Source: Odontocerum albicorne
Taxonomy: Eukaryota; Arthropoda; Insecta; Trichoptera; Odontoceridae
NCBI GenBank assembly: GCA_949825065.1
Contig: OX463842.1
Location: 49,517,011-49,581,010, forward strand
Reading direction: 5' to 3'
Length of the DNA stretch: 64,000 bases
Each line of letters begins with the position of its first letter. The first letter of the stretch is position 1. Under the pieces are notes generated by a model. That model ran no database searches and was not told the DNA's origin. It saw only the letters and a list, made by a program, of their open reading frames with translations. Positions 21,454-34,900 of this stretch are shown in pieces. Position numbers and translations under genes: made by a program.

Positions 21454-22139
21454 TATTATTAACATAAACACATGATTTATGTGTATTTTTGTAATATTGA
21501 CATGTTATATATACAAAATACATTTGACCAGGTTTATTGCCTTTTCTGTTAAAGTTTACTAACAGTTACGAGATTCACACATAAAACTACATAAATAATT
21601 CAACGATTCTAAGCTGCAGTCGCTCGTGAAATTTGATAACTCTGAGAAAAAAAAATTGCTCAATTCTTTTTAAATATCCAAAAGCGAGAGTAAATTTAAT
21701 CGAATTTCTTGAAAATAATTATAAACCTGTATCTGACCAAGAAGTAGACTGCGTCACTTTTGTTTGGTGGTTTGTAAAGTATTGCCGTCTGGCAATACAT
21801 CTGTCGATTATACCTTATGCAATAAAGCAAAAAAATGTAATAAATCATAATTTATTTCAGTAACATAAGGCCATCCAGTGTTGCACCACGTAGTTTTGCT
21901 TATGACGCCGACGTTTCGAAAACGTCACTGTTTTTATCTTCATGGCTTGTTTGTAGTTGACTTCGCCATAATTAGATACTCACCGGATATTAATTGACCT
22001 ACAACAGTATAACCGTAGTGTCAACCATATCTTGAGTGCATGGGTTCAATGAATTACTAAAAATAAGCCATGAAAAGACTTATGGCAAAGTCGAGTACAA
22101 AGAAGCCCTGAAGATGAAAACTGCAATGTTTTCATAATG
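21454..22139. other. Intergenic, nothing firm
   Basis: AT-rich to 21860, then a more mixed stretch (21880-22130) that may be an upstream, unreadable part of the LINE beginning at 22140. Confidence 0.35.
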
Positions 22140-22562
22140 TCAGTATCATTCAGGAGTATCTTGATGTACGGCTGCGAGACATGGTGCCTATCCGAAAGAG
22201 ATAGACGAAGACTAGAGGCTTTTGAGATGTGGCCCTATAGAAGACTATTAGGAATTTCCTGGAGAGACCGCATCACAAATTAAGAGGTTCTCCAACGAAT
22301 CGAAGGAGGAAGGCACCTGCTCAGGATCCTGTCCGAAAGGCGTGCAAGATGGATCGGTCATATAATACGACAAGAGGGCCTCTTGCATGCCATAATGGAG
22401 GGTATGACCGAGGGGACAAACTCTAGGGGACGCCCACGCCGAGAGTACCTGGAGGACCTGTTGGTGGACGTGCGCTGCTCAACATATACATATTTAAAAA
22501 GAGCCGCACAGGACAGGGGGGAATGGAGGAGAAGAGTTGAAATTGCTGCAAACCAGTCTTAG
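22140..22562 (+). pseudogene. LINE ORF2 C-terminus, one in-frame stop
   Basis: Read in one frame from 22140 to the stop at 22560-22562, with a single TAA in between (near 22278, after WRDRITN, where a Glu codon would fit). It contains LMYGCETWCLSERDRRRLEA, EMWPYRRLLGISWRDRITN, ARWIGHIIRQEGLLHAIMEG, NSRGRPRREYLEDLL and LKRAAQDRGEWRRRVEIAAN. This is the standard order of motifs downstream of the reverse transcriptase in a broad group of animal LINEs. I do not assign the clade. It is GC-richer than its surroundings. The palm domain is missing by 5' truncation. It is distinct from families X and Y and from the RTE-like copies. Confidence 0.75.
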
Positions 22563-23427
22563 GACTGCAACCACGGAGAGAGAGTATCATTAGCCAAATC
22601 ACGTGATACAACACTCCAAAAGGCTTTATACAACTGATACGATAAACCACGAATACCTAACATCTGTAATTAATCTAAAACTTTGTCTTATAGTAAACGA
22701 AAATAATAAAATATGCCCCATAAACGTTTGGATGTAGGGCCCGATTCATATAAAGCGCCTAGCCTGTGTGAAGCGCAAACCCGCCACTGCAGCCCTCACA
22801 TCTTTCTTCTCTCTCGCCGGGGGCGTCTTTATCTCTGGCCTTTATTTGAACGGCTGTTATCTATTTATAAAGTAGGAAAAATAAGAGAAAACGACCTTAA
22901 TGGGAGACGGGAGGGAAAATAAAAAAATAACTTATTTTCTTTTTTTCTATTGTCACCCAACACCTGAATATTGTGACGGCAGAAAAGAAAATACATGACA
23001 AAAGTTTCGTTTTCCTTTACTGAAGATTTTTTTACGCCACAGTAATAATGAGGCAATCCATTTGTCCCAATGAAAGGACGCAACTCGATATCTGATTGAA
23101 ATGTATAATTTAATGTTCGTATTATTTTAAAAGTTTTTACATTAAAAATAATTATCAATGTTGTTATTTAAAACAAAAGTAAATGACATTTCGGTGTACA
23201 ATTAAAAATAAAAAGTAGCATAATTATACTATTTGGAAAGTATTTTAAAGACGGCAACCGTGTTTTTCTGAGGGGTTGAGGTAACAAAAAATAAAATATT
23301 GTATACATTAAAAAATGCGGTACAAGGACAAATAAATTGACATTTTTACAAGCTTCTGAAATATTGGTTATGATATAATTATCCCTAGCTTTGGGGTATT
23401 TTAATGAAATTGTGCAAATGTATACTT
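22563..23427. other. Intergenic with a GC-rich patch
   Basis: 22735-22850 is GC-richer (cgcctagcctgtgtgaagcg and ctctcgccgggggcgtct) and is followed by a TATA-like string at about 22862-22871 (ctatttataaag). It could be a promoter or an unrecognised element. The rest is AT-rich with nothing seen. Confidence 0.35.
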
Positions 23428-24062
23428 TGCTCTTCTCCCTGGCTCCATCCCAACTCACTGTCTGCGTAGACTGTTGGGGTCAGCTCTCCTCGTCCTCAGG
23501 TTGTATGCTCTTCTGTCCCGGACTATGTCCCGCAGGCCGTGCCTCTGCATCAGGTTATCTTTTTGCACCACCCATGAATTCTTTAGTCTTCCTCTGGTTA
23601 TTATTCGAGGAAGATCTATAAAGATTGCCTGGTTTACAATGCGATCGGCTGCTCTGCGTCCAACATGCCCATACCATCTCAATCGCCTCTCCTCTATCTT
23701 ACTGTTAATGTCTGTAACACCTAGGCTTCCTGTATCTTAGGGACACACCAGCTGACCATCTTAGCATGCGCATTTCAGCAGTTTCTAGTTGCCTAGAGTA
23801 AGAGTTCTACATCATCCAGCATTCGGAGCCATAGAGGAGTACGGGTCTGACAATCGTTTGGTATACTTTTCCTTTTAACTTTACTGGCATTTTCGGATCA
23901 CATAGAACTCCCGTCATTGATCTAAACTTCATCCATCCCACACTAATTCTATGTGTTACATCTGCTGCACATCTTCCATCGCTATGGATGTGTAAGCCAA
24001 GATACTTAAAGGAATCACAATTCGGTAATGTTTCTCCATGTATACTTTTGCTGAAATTCGTA
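23428..24062 (-). pseudogene. RTE-like LINE, longer minus-strand copy
   Basis: Same family as 17766-18188. Reading the minus strand from about 24060: LPNCDSFKYLGLHIHSDGRC, then KGKVYQTIVRPVLLYGSECW, a stop where the other copy has an open codon, RQLETAEMRMLRWSAGVSLR, then a deletion of about 29 bp and a frame change. The open frame 23682-23455 follows (MRWYGHVGRRAADRIVNQAI to RTRRADPNSLRRQ). The 3' end is tgggatggagccagggagaa near 23428. Broken by at least one stop and one frameshift. Confidence 0.75.
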
Positions 24063-24211
24063 AAATCTTAAAAGCAATTCCAGCTCCGATTTGTAATGTT
24101 TTTGTGTAATTTTTTTAGACGTAAGTCAATAAGTGTACTAAAACGGTATCAAAGTTTGCTAAAATGATTGTCAACAACAGTTTTTTTAGCCAAATTCAAA
24201 GTGCTAAATTG

Positions 24212-24293
24212 CAACCCGTGAAATATTCACGGAAGTAAAACAAATTCTAAATTTATGAAAATGCATATTCATAAATGTAAAATTTGTTTATGA
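24212..24293. repeat. Dispersed repeat with palindrome, second copy
   Basis: Matches 15502-15585 (caacccgtgaaatattcacg and on). It lies directly at the left border of the satellite array. Confidence 0.75.
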
Positions 24294-26279
24294 ATGAAGT
24301 TTTTACTTTAGACTAACAAAACACGAGATTTTCGTACATGAAGGCTAGACCTATAATAAGGAATCAAGACAAAAGTGTAGTAGAAACGCATTGACGTTAA
24401 TTGTGCCATGAAATGTCGAGACCTGCTACATGTGCATGAACATTTCTAAGTAATATACTGAAATTCCATACTTGTCACTCGAAAGACTGCCACTAACGAC
24501 AAAGTCTACGAATAACTTTACAAAATCACGACAGAATTATTATTTGTTCAACGTGTATCAGTGTTTCTGATACCAAAACTCTAAATTTTGAAATTTTAAT
24601 ATTTAACGTCAATATTTTCCAGTTTGAATTGATTTTATTACTTTTGACAAAAAAAACACGAGTTTTTCGTAAATAAATGCAAGAATTATAAAGAAGCAAG
24701 TTAAAAGTGTAGTCGAAACGCATTGATGTTAAATGTGATATAAAACATCCAAATCTGCTAAATACGGATATTTATAAGTAATCGACGGAAATTCCACTGG
24801 CAATAACGACCAAGATGTCAGAAAACATGTTCAAAATCACGACAGAGATTTATTTGTTGAAAGAGTTTCCGTGTTTTTCGTCCCAAACCACTATTTTTTT
24901 GAAATTTCAATATTTGACGTCAATATTTATGAGTAAAGTGCAGAAATTTCAAAATTTTCACTAGAAAAACTGGCATTGACGACCAATATATGACAACCTA
25001 TGCTCAAAATCATGACACAATTATTATTGGTTCTACGTGTTTTTGTATTTTCCTTCCCAAATGACAAATTTTGTGAAATTTCAATATTTTGCTTCAATTT
25101 TGATAAGAAATAGACAGAAAGTTCCTACATTTCACCCATTAAAAAGGCAATGACGACCAATATATCAGAAAACATGTTCAAAATCACGACAGAAAAATAT
25201 TTTTTTCTAAGTGTTTTCGTATTTTCCTTCCCAAACCTCAAAGTTTTTGAAATTTCAATATTTTGTTAGTATCTTGATAAGAAAAAGACCCAAAGTTCAA
25301 ACTTTTAACTCATAAAACTGGCAATGACGATCAAGATATCTGAATATATGTTCAAAATCACGACAAAATTTTTATTTGTTCTACATGTTTTCGTATTTTT
25401 CGTCCTAAACCTCTAATTTTTCGAAATTACAATATTTTGCTAAGAAATAGACGGAAAGTTCATACTTTTCTCCCATGAAACAAGCAATTACGACGAAGAC
25501 ATCAGAATATATGTTCAAAATCACGAGAGAATTATTATTTGTTCTACGTGTTTTCGTATTCTCCTTCCCAAACCTCAATGTTTTTGAAATTTCAATATTC
25601 AAGTATTTTGATAAGAAATTGACCCAAAGTTCATAATTTTCACTCATAAAACTGGCAACGACGTTCAAGATATAGGAACGCATGTTCAAAAACACGATAG
25701 AATTATTACGTGTTTTCGTATTTTTTTCGCAAACCTCTAATTTTTTTAAATTTCAATATTTTGCGTCAATATTTATAAACAAAGGGCGAAAATTTCGACC
25801 TTTTCACTCAAAAATCTGGCATTGACGACCAAGATGCACGAACAAATGTACAAAATCACGACAGAATTATTAATTGTTCTATATGTTTTCGTATTTTTAT
25901 CCCAAACCTCAATTTTTTTTAAATATCATATTTTGCTACAATTTTGATAAGAAATAGACGAAAAGTTCATACTTTTCACCCATAAAATTGCAAATGACGA
26001 CCAACATATCAAAATATATGTTCAAAATAACGACAAAATTATTATTTGTTCTACGTGTTTTCGAATTATCCGTCCCAAACCTCAATTTTTTTGAAATTTC
26101 AATATTGTGCTCCAATTTTGATAAGATATAGAAGGAAAGTTCCTACTTTTCACCCATAAAACTGGAAATGACGACTAAGATATCAGAATATATGTTCAAA
26201 ATCACGACAGAATTATTATTTGTTCTACATGTTTTCGTATTATTCGTCCTAAACCTCTAATTTATCGAAATTTCAATAT

Positions 26280-26887
26280 TTGGCGCCGATATTTATTATA
26301 AGCAAAGGGCGGAAATTTCGTACTTTTCACTCAAAAATAGCATTGACGACCAAGACGCACGATAATACGTGCAAATATATGAAAGAATTAATATTTGTTC
26401 TATATGTTTTCACAGTTTTACTCCCAAACCTCAAATTTTTTGAAATTTTATATTTTGGTACAATTTTGATAAGAAATAGACGAAAAGTTCATACTTTTCA
26501 CCCATAAAGCTGGAAATGAAGACCAAGATATCAGAATATATGTTCAAAAGCACGACAGCATTATTATTTGTTCTAAGTGTTTTCGTGTTTTTCGTCCCAA
26601 ACCTTGAATTGTTTGAAATTTCAATATTTTGCTCCAATTTAGAAAGAAAAAAACGGAAAGTTTCTTCTTACAATTTTGATATTCTTATAGACGAAAAGTT
26701 CATTCTTTTCACCCATGAAACTGGAGATGACGACCAAGATATCAAAATATATGTTCAAAATCAAGACAAAATTATTATTTGTCCTACAGGTTTTCGTATT
26801 TTTTGTACTAAACCTCTAATTTTTCGAAATTTTAATATTTCGCTACGAAATAGGTGTAAAGTTCATACTTTTCACCCACGAAACTAG
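26280..26887. repeat. Higher-order block within the satellite
   Basis: This block of about 3.5 monomers recurs almost unchanged at 27929-28536 (shift 1649 bp) and again at 31640-32205. It includes a marker monomer with cgaccaagacgcacgataat and another with agaaagaaaaaaacggaaag. Such shared blocks show past multi-monomer exchange. Confidence 0.85.
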
Positions 26888-29800
26888 CAATGACGACCAA
26901 TATATCAGAATATGTGTTTAAAATCACGACAGAATCATTATTTGTTTTACGTGTTTTCGTATTATTCGTCTTAAACCTCTAATTTATCGAAATTTTCATA
27001 TTTTGCGTCAATATTTATAAGCATAGGGCGGAAATTTCGTACTTTTCACTCAAAAATCTAGCATTGACGACCAAGATGCACGATAATATGTGCAAAACCA
27101 TGACATAATTAATATTTGTTCTATATGTTCTCGTTATTTTACTCCCAAACCTCAAAATTTTTTTAAATATCATATTTGGCTACAATTTTGATAAGAAATA
27201 GACGAAAAGTTCATACTTTTCCCCCATAAAACTGGAGATGACGACCAAGATATCAAAATATATGTTCGAAATCACGACAAAATTATTATTTGTTCTACAT
27301 GTTTTCGTATTTTTCGTCCTAAACGTCAAATTTTTCGAAATTACAATATTTTGCTAAGAAATAATTATTTGTCCTACAGGTTTTCGTATTTTTTGTACTA
27401 AACCTCTAATTTTTCGAAATTTTAATATTTCGCTAAGGAATAGGTGTAAAGTTCATACTTTTCACGCACGAAACTAGCAATGACGACCAATATATCGGAA
27501 TATGTGTTCAAAATCACGACAGAATCATTATTTGTTTTACGTGTTTTCGTATTATTCGTCCTAAACCTCAAAGTTTTTGAAATTTCAATATTTTGTTAGT
27601 ATCTTGATAAGAAAAAGACCCAAAGTTCACACTTTTCACTCATAAAACTGGCAATGACGATCAACATATCTGAATATATGTTCAAAATCACGACAAAATT
27701 TTTATTTGTTCTACATGTTTTCGTATTTTTCGTCCTAAACCTCTAATTTTTCGAAATTACAATATTTTGCTAAGAAATAGACGGAAAGTTCCTACTTTTC
27801 ACCCATAAAACTGGAAATGACGACTAAGATATCAGAATATATGTTCAAAATCACGAGAGAATTATTATTTGTTCTACATATTTTCGTATTATTCGTCCTA
27901 AACCTCTAATTTATCGAAATTTCAATATTTGGCGCCGATATTTATTATAAGCAAAGGGCGGAAATTTCGTATTTTTCACTCAAAAATAGCATTGACGACC
28001 AAGACGCACGATAATACGTGCAAATATATGAAAGAATTAATATTTGTTCTATATGTTTTCACAGTTTTACTCCCAAGCCTCAAATTTTTTGAAATTTTAT
28101 ATTTTGGTACAATTTTGATAAGAAATAGACGAAAAGTTCATACTTTTCACCCATAAAACTGGAAATGAAGACCAAGATATCAGAATATATGTTCAAAAGC
28201 ACGACAGCATTATTATTTGTTCTAAGTGTTTTCGTGTTTTTCGTCCCAAACCTTGAATTGTTTGAAATTTCAATAGTTTGCTCCAATTTAGAAAGAAAAA
28301 AACGGAAAGTTTCTTCTTACAATTTTGATATTCTTATAGACGAAAAGTTCATTCTTTTCACCCATGAAACTGGAGATGACGACCAAGATATCAAAATATA
28401 TGTTCAAAATCACGACAAAATTATTATTTGTCCTACAGGTTTTCGTATTTTTTGTACTAAACCTCTAATTTTTCGAAATTTTAATATTTCGCTAAGAAAT
28501 AGGTGTAAAGTTCATACTTTTCACCCACGAAACTAGCAATGACGACCAATATATCAGAATATGTGTTCAAAATCACGACAGAATCTATATTTGTTTTACG
28601 TGTTTTCGTATTATTCGTCTTAAACCTCTAATTTATCGAAATTTTCATATTTTGCGTCAATATTTATAAGCATAGGGCGAAAATTTCGACATTTCACTCA
28701 AAAATCTAGCATTGACGACCAAGATGCACGAACAAATGTACAAAATCACGACAGAATTATTATTTGTTCTATATGTTTTCGTATTTTTATCCCAAACCTC
28801 AATTTTTTTTAAATATCATATTTTGCTACAATTTTGATAAGAAATAGACGAAAAGTTCATACTTTTCACCCATAAAATTGCAAATGACGACCAACATATC
28901 AAAATATATGTTCAAAATAACGACAAAATTATTATTTGTTCTACGTGTTTTCGAATTATCCGTCCCAAACCTCAATTTTTTTGAAATTTCAATATTGTGC
29001 TCCAATTTTGATAAGAAATAGACGGAAAGTTCCTACTTTTCACCCATTAAACTGGAAATGACGACTAAGATATCAGAATATATGTTCAAAATCACGACAG
29101 AATTATTATTTGTTCTACATGTTTTCGTATTATTCGTCCTAAACCTCTAATTTATCGAAATTTCAATATTTGGCGCCAAGATTTATTATAAGCAAAGGGC
29201 AGAAATTTCGTACTTTTCACTCAAAAATAGCATTGACGACCAAGACGCACGATAATACGTGCAAATATATGAAAGAATAAATATTTGTTCTATATGTTTT
29301 CACATTTTTACTCCCAAGCCTCAAATTTTTTGATATATTATATTTTGGTATCAAAATATATGTTCAAAATCACGACAAAATTATTATTTGTCCTACAGGT
29401 TTTCGTATTTTTTGTACTAAACCTCTAATTTTTCGAAATTTTATTATTTCGCTAAGAAATAGGTGTAAAGTTCATACTTTTCACCCACGAAACTAGCAAT
29501 GACGACCAATATATCAGAATATGTGTTCAAAATCACGACAGAATCATTATTGGTTTTACGTGTTTTCGTATTATTCGTCCTAAACCTCTAATTTATCGAA
29601 ATTTTTATATTTTGCGTCAATATTTATAAGCATAGGGCGGAAATTTCGTACTTTTCACTCAAAAATCTAGCATTGACGACCAAGATGCACGAAAATATGT
29701 GCAAAACCATGACATAATTAATATTTGTTCTATATGTTCTCGTAATTTTACTCCCAAACCTCAAATTTTTTGAAATATATTTTGCTACAATTTTGATAAG

Positions 29801-31930
29801 AAATAGACGAAAAGTTCATACTTTTCCCCCATAAAACTGGAGATGACGACCAAGATATCAAAATATATGTTCGAAATCACGACAAAATTATTATTTGTTC
29901 TACGTGTTTTCGTATTATCCGTCCCAAACCTCAATTTTTTATGAAACTTCAATATTTTGCTCCAATTTTGATAAGAAATAGGCGGAAATTTCATAATTTT
30001 CACCCATAAAACTGGAAATTAGCACCAAGATTTCAAAATATATGTTCAACATTAACGTGATTACGTATTTTTCGTCCCAATCCTCAAATTTTTTAAAATT
30101 TGTATATTTTGCTTCAATTTTGATAAGAAATAGATTGGAAGTTCATACTTATCACCCATAAAACTGGCAATGTCGACCAAGATATCAGAATATATGTTCA
30201 AAATCACGACATCATTATTATTTGTTCTACGTGTTTTCGTGTTATTCGTCCTAAACTTCTAATTTATCGAAATTTCAATATTTTGCGTCAATATTTATAA
30301 GCCAAGGGCGGAAATTTCGTACTTTTCACTCAAAAAACTAGCATTGACGACCAAGATGCACGAACAAATGTACAAAATCACGACAGAATTAATATTTGTT
30401 CTACGTGTTTTCGTATTTTTCGTCCTTAACCTCTAATTTTACAAAATTACAATATTTCGCTAAGAAATAGGTGGAAAGTTCATACTTTTCACCCATGAAA
30501 CTAGCAATGTCGACCAAGATATCACAATGTATGTTCATAATCACGACATAATTATTATTTGTTCCACGTGTTTTCGTATATTCCATCCCAAACCTCAATT
30601 TTTTTTTAAATTTAATATTTTGCTTCAATTTTGATAAGAAATAGACGGAAAGCTCATACTTTTTACACATAAAACTGGCAATGACGACCAAGATATCAGA
30701 ATATATGTTCAAAATCACGACTGAATTATTAATTTTTCAACGTGTTTTCGTATTTTTCTTCCCAAACCTCTAATATTTCGAAATTTAAATATTTTGCGTC
30801 AATATAAGCAATGGGCGGAAATTTCGTACTTTTCACTCAAAAAACTTGCATTGACGACCAAGATGGAAGATAATATGTGCAAAACCATGACAGAATTATT
30901 ATTTGTTCTATATGTTTTCGTATTTTTATCCCAAACCTCAATTTTTTTTGAAATATCATATTTTGCTACAATTTTGATAAGAAATAGACGAAAAGTTCAT
31001 ACTTTTCACCCATTAAATTGCAAATGACGACCAACATATCAAAATATATGTTCAAAATAACGACAAAATTATTATTTGTTCTACGTGTTTTCGAATTATC
31101 CGTCCCAAACCTCAATTTTTTTGAAATTTTAATATTGTGCTCCAATTTTGATAAGAAATAGACGGAAAGTTCCTACTTTTCACCCATTAAACTGGAAATG
31201 ACGACAATTCAAAATCAAAACAGAATTAATATTTATTCTATGTGTTTACGTATTTACCGTCCCAAACCTGAATTATTTTTAAATTTCAATATTTTGCTTC
31301 AATTTTGATAAGAAAGGATATTAAAGTTCATACTTATCACCCATAAAACGGGCAATGACAACCAAGATAACAGAATATATGTTCAAAATCACGACAGCAT
31401 TATTATTTGTTCTACGTGTTTCGTATAATTCGTCTCAAACCTTTAAGTGTTCGAAATTTCAATATTTTGCTCCAATTTTGATAAGATATAGAAGGAAAGT
31501 TCCTACTTTTCACCCATAAAACTGGAAATGACGACTAAGATATCAGAATATATGTTCAAAATCACGACAGAAATATTATTTGTTCTACATGTTTTCGTAT
31601 TATTCGTCCTAAACCTCTAATTTATCGAAATTTCAATATTTGGCGCCAATATTTATTTTAAGCAAAGGGCGGAAATTTCGTACTTTTCACTCAAAAATAG
31701 CATTGACGACCAAGACGCACGATAATACGTGCAAATATATGACAGAATTAATATTTGTTATATATGTTTTCACATTTTTACTCCCAAGCCTCAAATTTTT
31801 TGAAATTTTATATTTTGGTACAATTTTGATAAGAAATAGACGAAAAGTTCATACTTTTCACCCATAAAACTGGAAATGAAGACCAAGATATCAGAATATA
31901 TGTTCAAAAGCACGACAGCATTATTATTTG

Positions 31931-34900
31931 TTATAAGTGTTTTCGTGTTTTTCGTCCCAAACCTTGAATTGTTTGAAATTTCAATATTTTGCTCCAATTT
32001 AGAAAGAAAAAAACGGAAAGTTTCTTCTTACAATTTTGATATTCTTATAGACGAAAAGTTCATTCTTTTCACCCATAAAACTGGAGATGACGACCAAGAT
32101 ATCAAAATATATGTTCAAAATCACGACAAAATTATTATTTGTCCTACAGATTTTCGTATTTTTTGTACTAAACCACTAATTTTTCGAAACTTAATATTTC
32201 GCTAAGAAATAGGTGTAAAGTTCATACTTTTCACCCACGAAACTAGCAATGACGACCAATATATCAGAATATGTGTTCAAAATCACGACAGAATCATTAT
32301 TTGTTTTACGTGTTTTCGTATTATTCGTCCTAAACCTCTAATTTATCGAAATTTTCATATTTTGCGTCAATATTAATAAGCATAGGGCGGAAATTTCGTA
32401 CTTTTTACTCAAAAATCTAGCATTGACGACCAAGATGCACGATAATATGTGCAAAACCATGACATAATTAATATTTGTTCTATATGTTCTCGTAATTTTA
32501 CTCCCAAACCTCAAATTTTTTTAAATATCATATTTTGCTACAATTTTGATAAGTAATAGACGAAAAGTTCATACTTTTCCCCCATAAAACTGGAGATGAC
32601 GACCAAGATATCAAAATATATGTTCGAAATCACGACAAAATTATTATTTGTTCTACGTGTTTTCGTATTATCCGTCCCAAACCTCAATTTTTTGTGAAAC
32701 TTCAATATTTTCCTCCAATTTTGATAAGAAATAGGCGGAAAGTTCATACTTTTCGCCCATAAAACTGGAAATTACCACCAAGATTTCAAAATATATGTTC
32801 AACATTACGACAGAATTATTATTTGTTCTACGTGTTTTCGTATTTTGGTCCCAAACCTCTAACTTTCGAAATTACAATATTTCGCTAAGAAATAGACGGA
32901 AAGTTCATACTTTTCACGCATGAAACTAGCAATGACGACCACGATATCAGAATATATGTTCGAAATCACGAGAGCATTATTATTTGTTCAACGTATTTAC
33001 GTATTTTTCGTCCCAATCCTCAAATTTTTAAAAATATGTATATTTTGCTTCAATTTTGATAAGAAATAGATTGAAAGTTCATACTAATCACCCATAAAAC
33101 TGGCAATGTCGACCAAGATATCAGAATATATGGTCAAAATCACGACATCATTATTATTTGTTCTACGAGTTTTCGTATTATTCGTCCTAAACTTCTAATT
33201 TATCGAAATTTCAATATTTTGCGTCAATATTTATAAGCAAAGGGCGGAAATTTGTACAATTCACTCAAAAAACTAGCATTGACGACCAAGATGCACGATA
33301 ATATTTGCAAAACCATGATTTTTTGAAATTTTATATTTTGGTCTCAAATATAAAATTTAACATTTTCAATTTCACCTCGATAAATTATAGTAAACAGTCC
33401 AAAGGTCACATGCCCGACATGAGGCCGGCCGCGCATCGCGCCGCATTCGATACTAGAAAGAGAACGCATCACGCTGTCTCGCCGGTTCCGTAAATAGATT
33501 GTTACCTACAATACTATTTACGATATCTACAATACTTCAATCGACTGAGATAAAAGTATATCGCGGGCGCACTCCCGCGCCCATTCTGAAATATTATAAA
33601 TACCTACGTACTATCAAATAAAGTATTCATTCACTCTCTCCTTCCGCATTGCGATTTAACGTGTTTTATTTATTTACCAACAATCAAAATCATCATATAC
33701 CTTTAAGGGACATTTCCCTAAACTAGCAATGACGACCAATATATCGGAATATATGTTAAAATCACGACAGAATTAATATTTTGTTTAACATGTTTTTTTT
33801 TCATACTTTTCACCCATAAAACTGGAAATGACGACCAAGATATCAAAATATATGTTTAAAATCACGACAGCATTATTATTTGTTCTACGTGTTTTCGTAT
33901 TTTTTGTCCTAAACCTCTAATTTTTCGAAATTAAAATATTTCGCTAAGAAATAGGCGGAAAGTTCATATTTTTCACCCATGAAACTAGCAATGAAGACCA
34001 ATATATCGGAATATATGTTCAAAATCACGACAGAATTAATATTTGTTCAACGTGTTTCCGTGTTTTCCGTCCAAAACCTCATTTTTTTTAAATCACAATA
34101 TTTTGCTTCAATTTTGATAAGAAATAGACTTAAAGTTCATACATATCACCCATAAAACTGGCAATTACGACCACGATATCAGAATATATGTTCGAAATCA
34201 CGACAGCATTATTATTTGTTCTACGTGTTTTCGTATTTTGCGTCGCAAGCCTTTGTTTAAAATTTCAATATTTCGCAAAGAAATAGATGGAAACTTCATA
34301 CTTTTCAGCCATGAAACTATCAAAAACGACCAAGATATCACAATATATGTTCAAAATCACGACAGAATTATTATTTGTTCTACGTGTTTCCGTATTTTTT
34401 GTCTTAAACATCAATTTTTTTTAAAATTCAATATTTTGCTTCAATTTTGATAAGAAATAGACTTAAATTTCATATACTTTTCACCCATAAAACTGGAAAT
34501 GACGACCAAGATATCAGAATATATGTTAAAAATCACGACAAAATTATTATTTGTGTTACGTATTTTCGTATTTTCCGTCTCAAACCTCAACTTTTTTTAA
34601 ATTTCAATATTTTGCTTCAGTTTTGTTAAGAAATAGGTTTAAAGTTCATACTTTTTCCCCATAAAACTGGCAATGACGACCAAGATATCATAATATATGT
34701 TCAAAATCACGACAGCATTATTATTTGTTCTACGTGTTTTCGTAGTTTTGGTCCCAAACCTTGAATTGTTTGAAATTTCAATATTTTGCTCCAATTTTGA
34801 TAAGAAATAGACGGAACGTTCATACTTTTCACCCGTGAAACTAGCAATGACGACCATGACATCAGAATATATGTTCAATATCACGACTGAATTATTATTT

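Noticed and set aside
26516..26887. 123-codon open frame (repeated at 28165-28536 and in part at 31876-32205 and 36892-37257)
   Set aside because: It lies wholly within satellite monomers. Its peptide simply follows the monomer repeat, so it is not a gene.
33305..33493. 62-codon frame crossing the GC-rich insert (and copy at 38357-38545)
   Set aside because: Starts in satellite and ends in the insert. The peptide matches nothing, and the insert reads better as LTR-like non-coding DNA.
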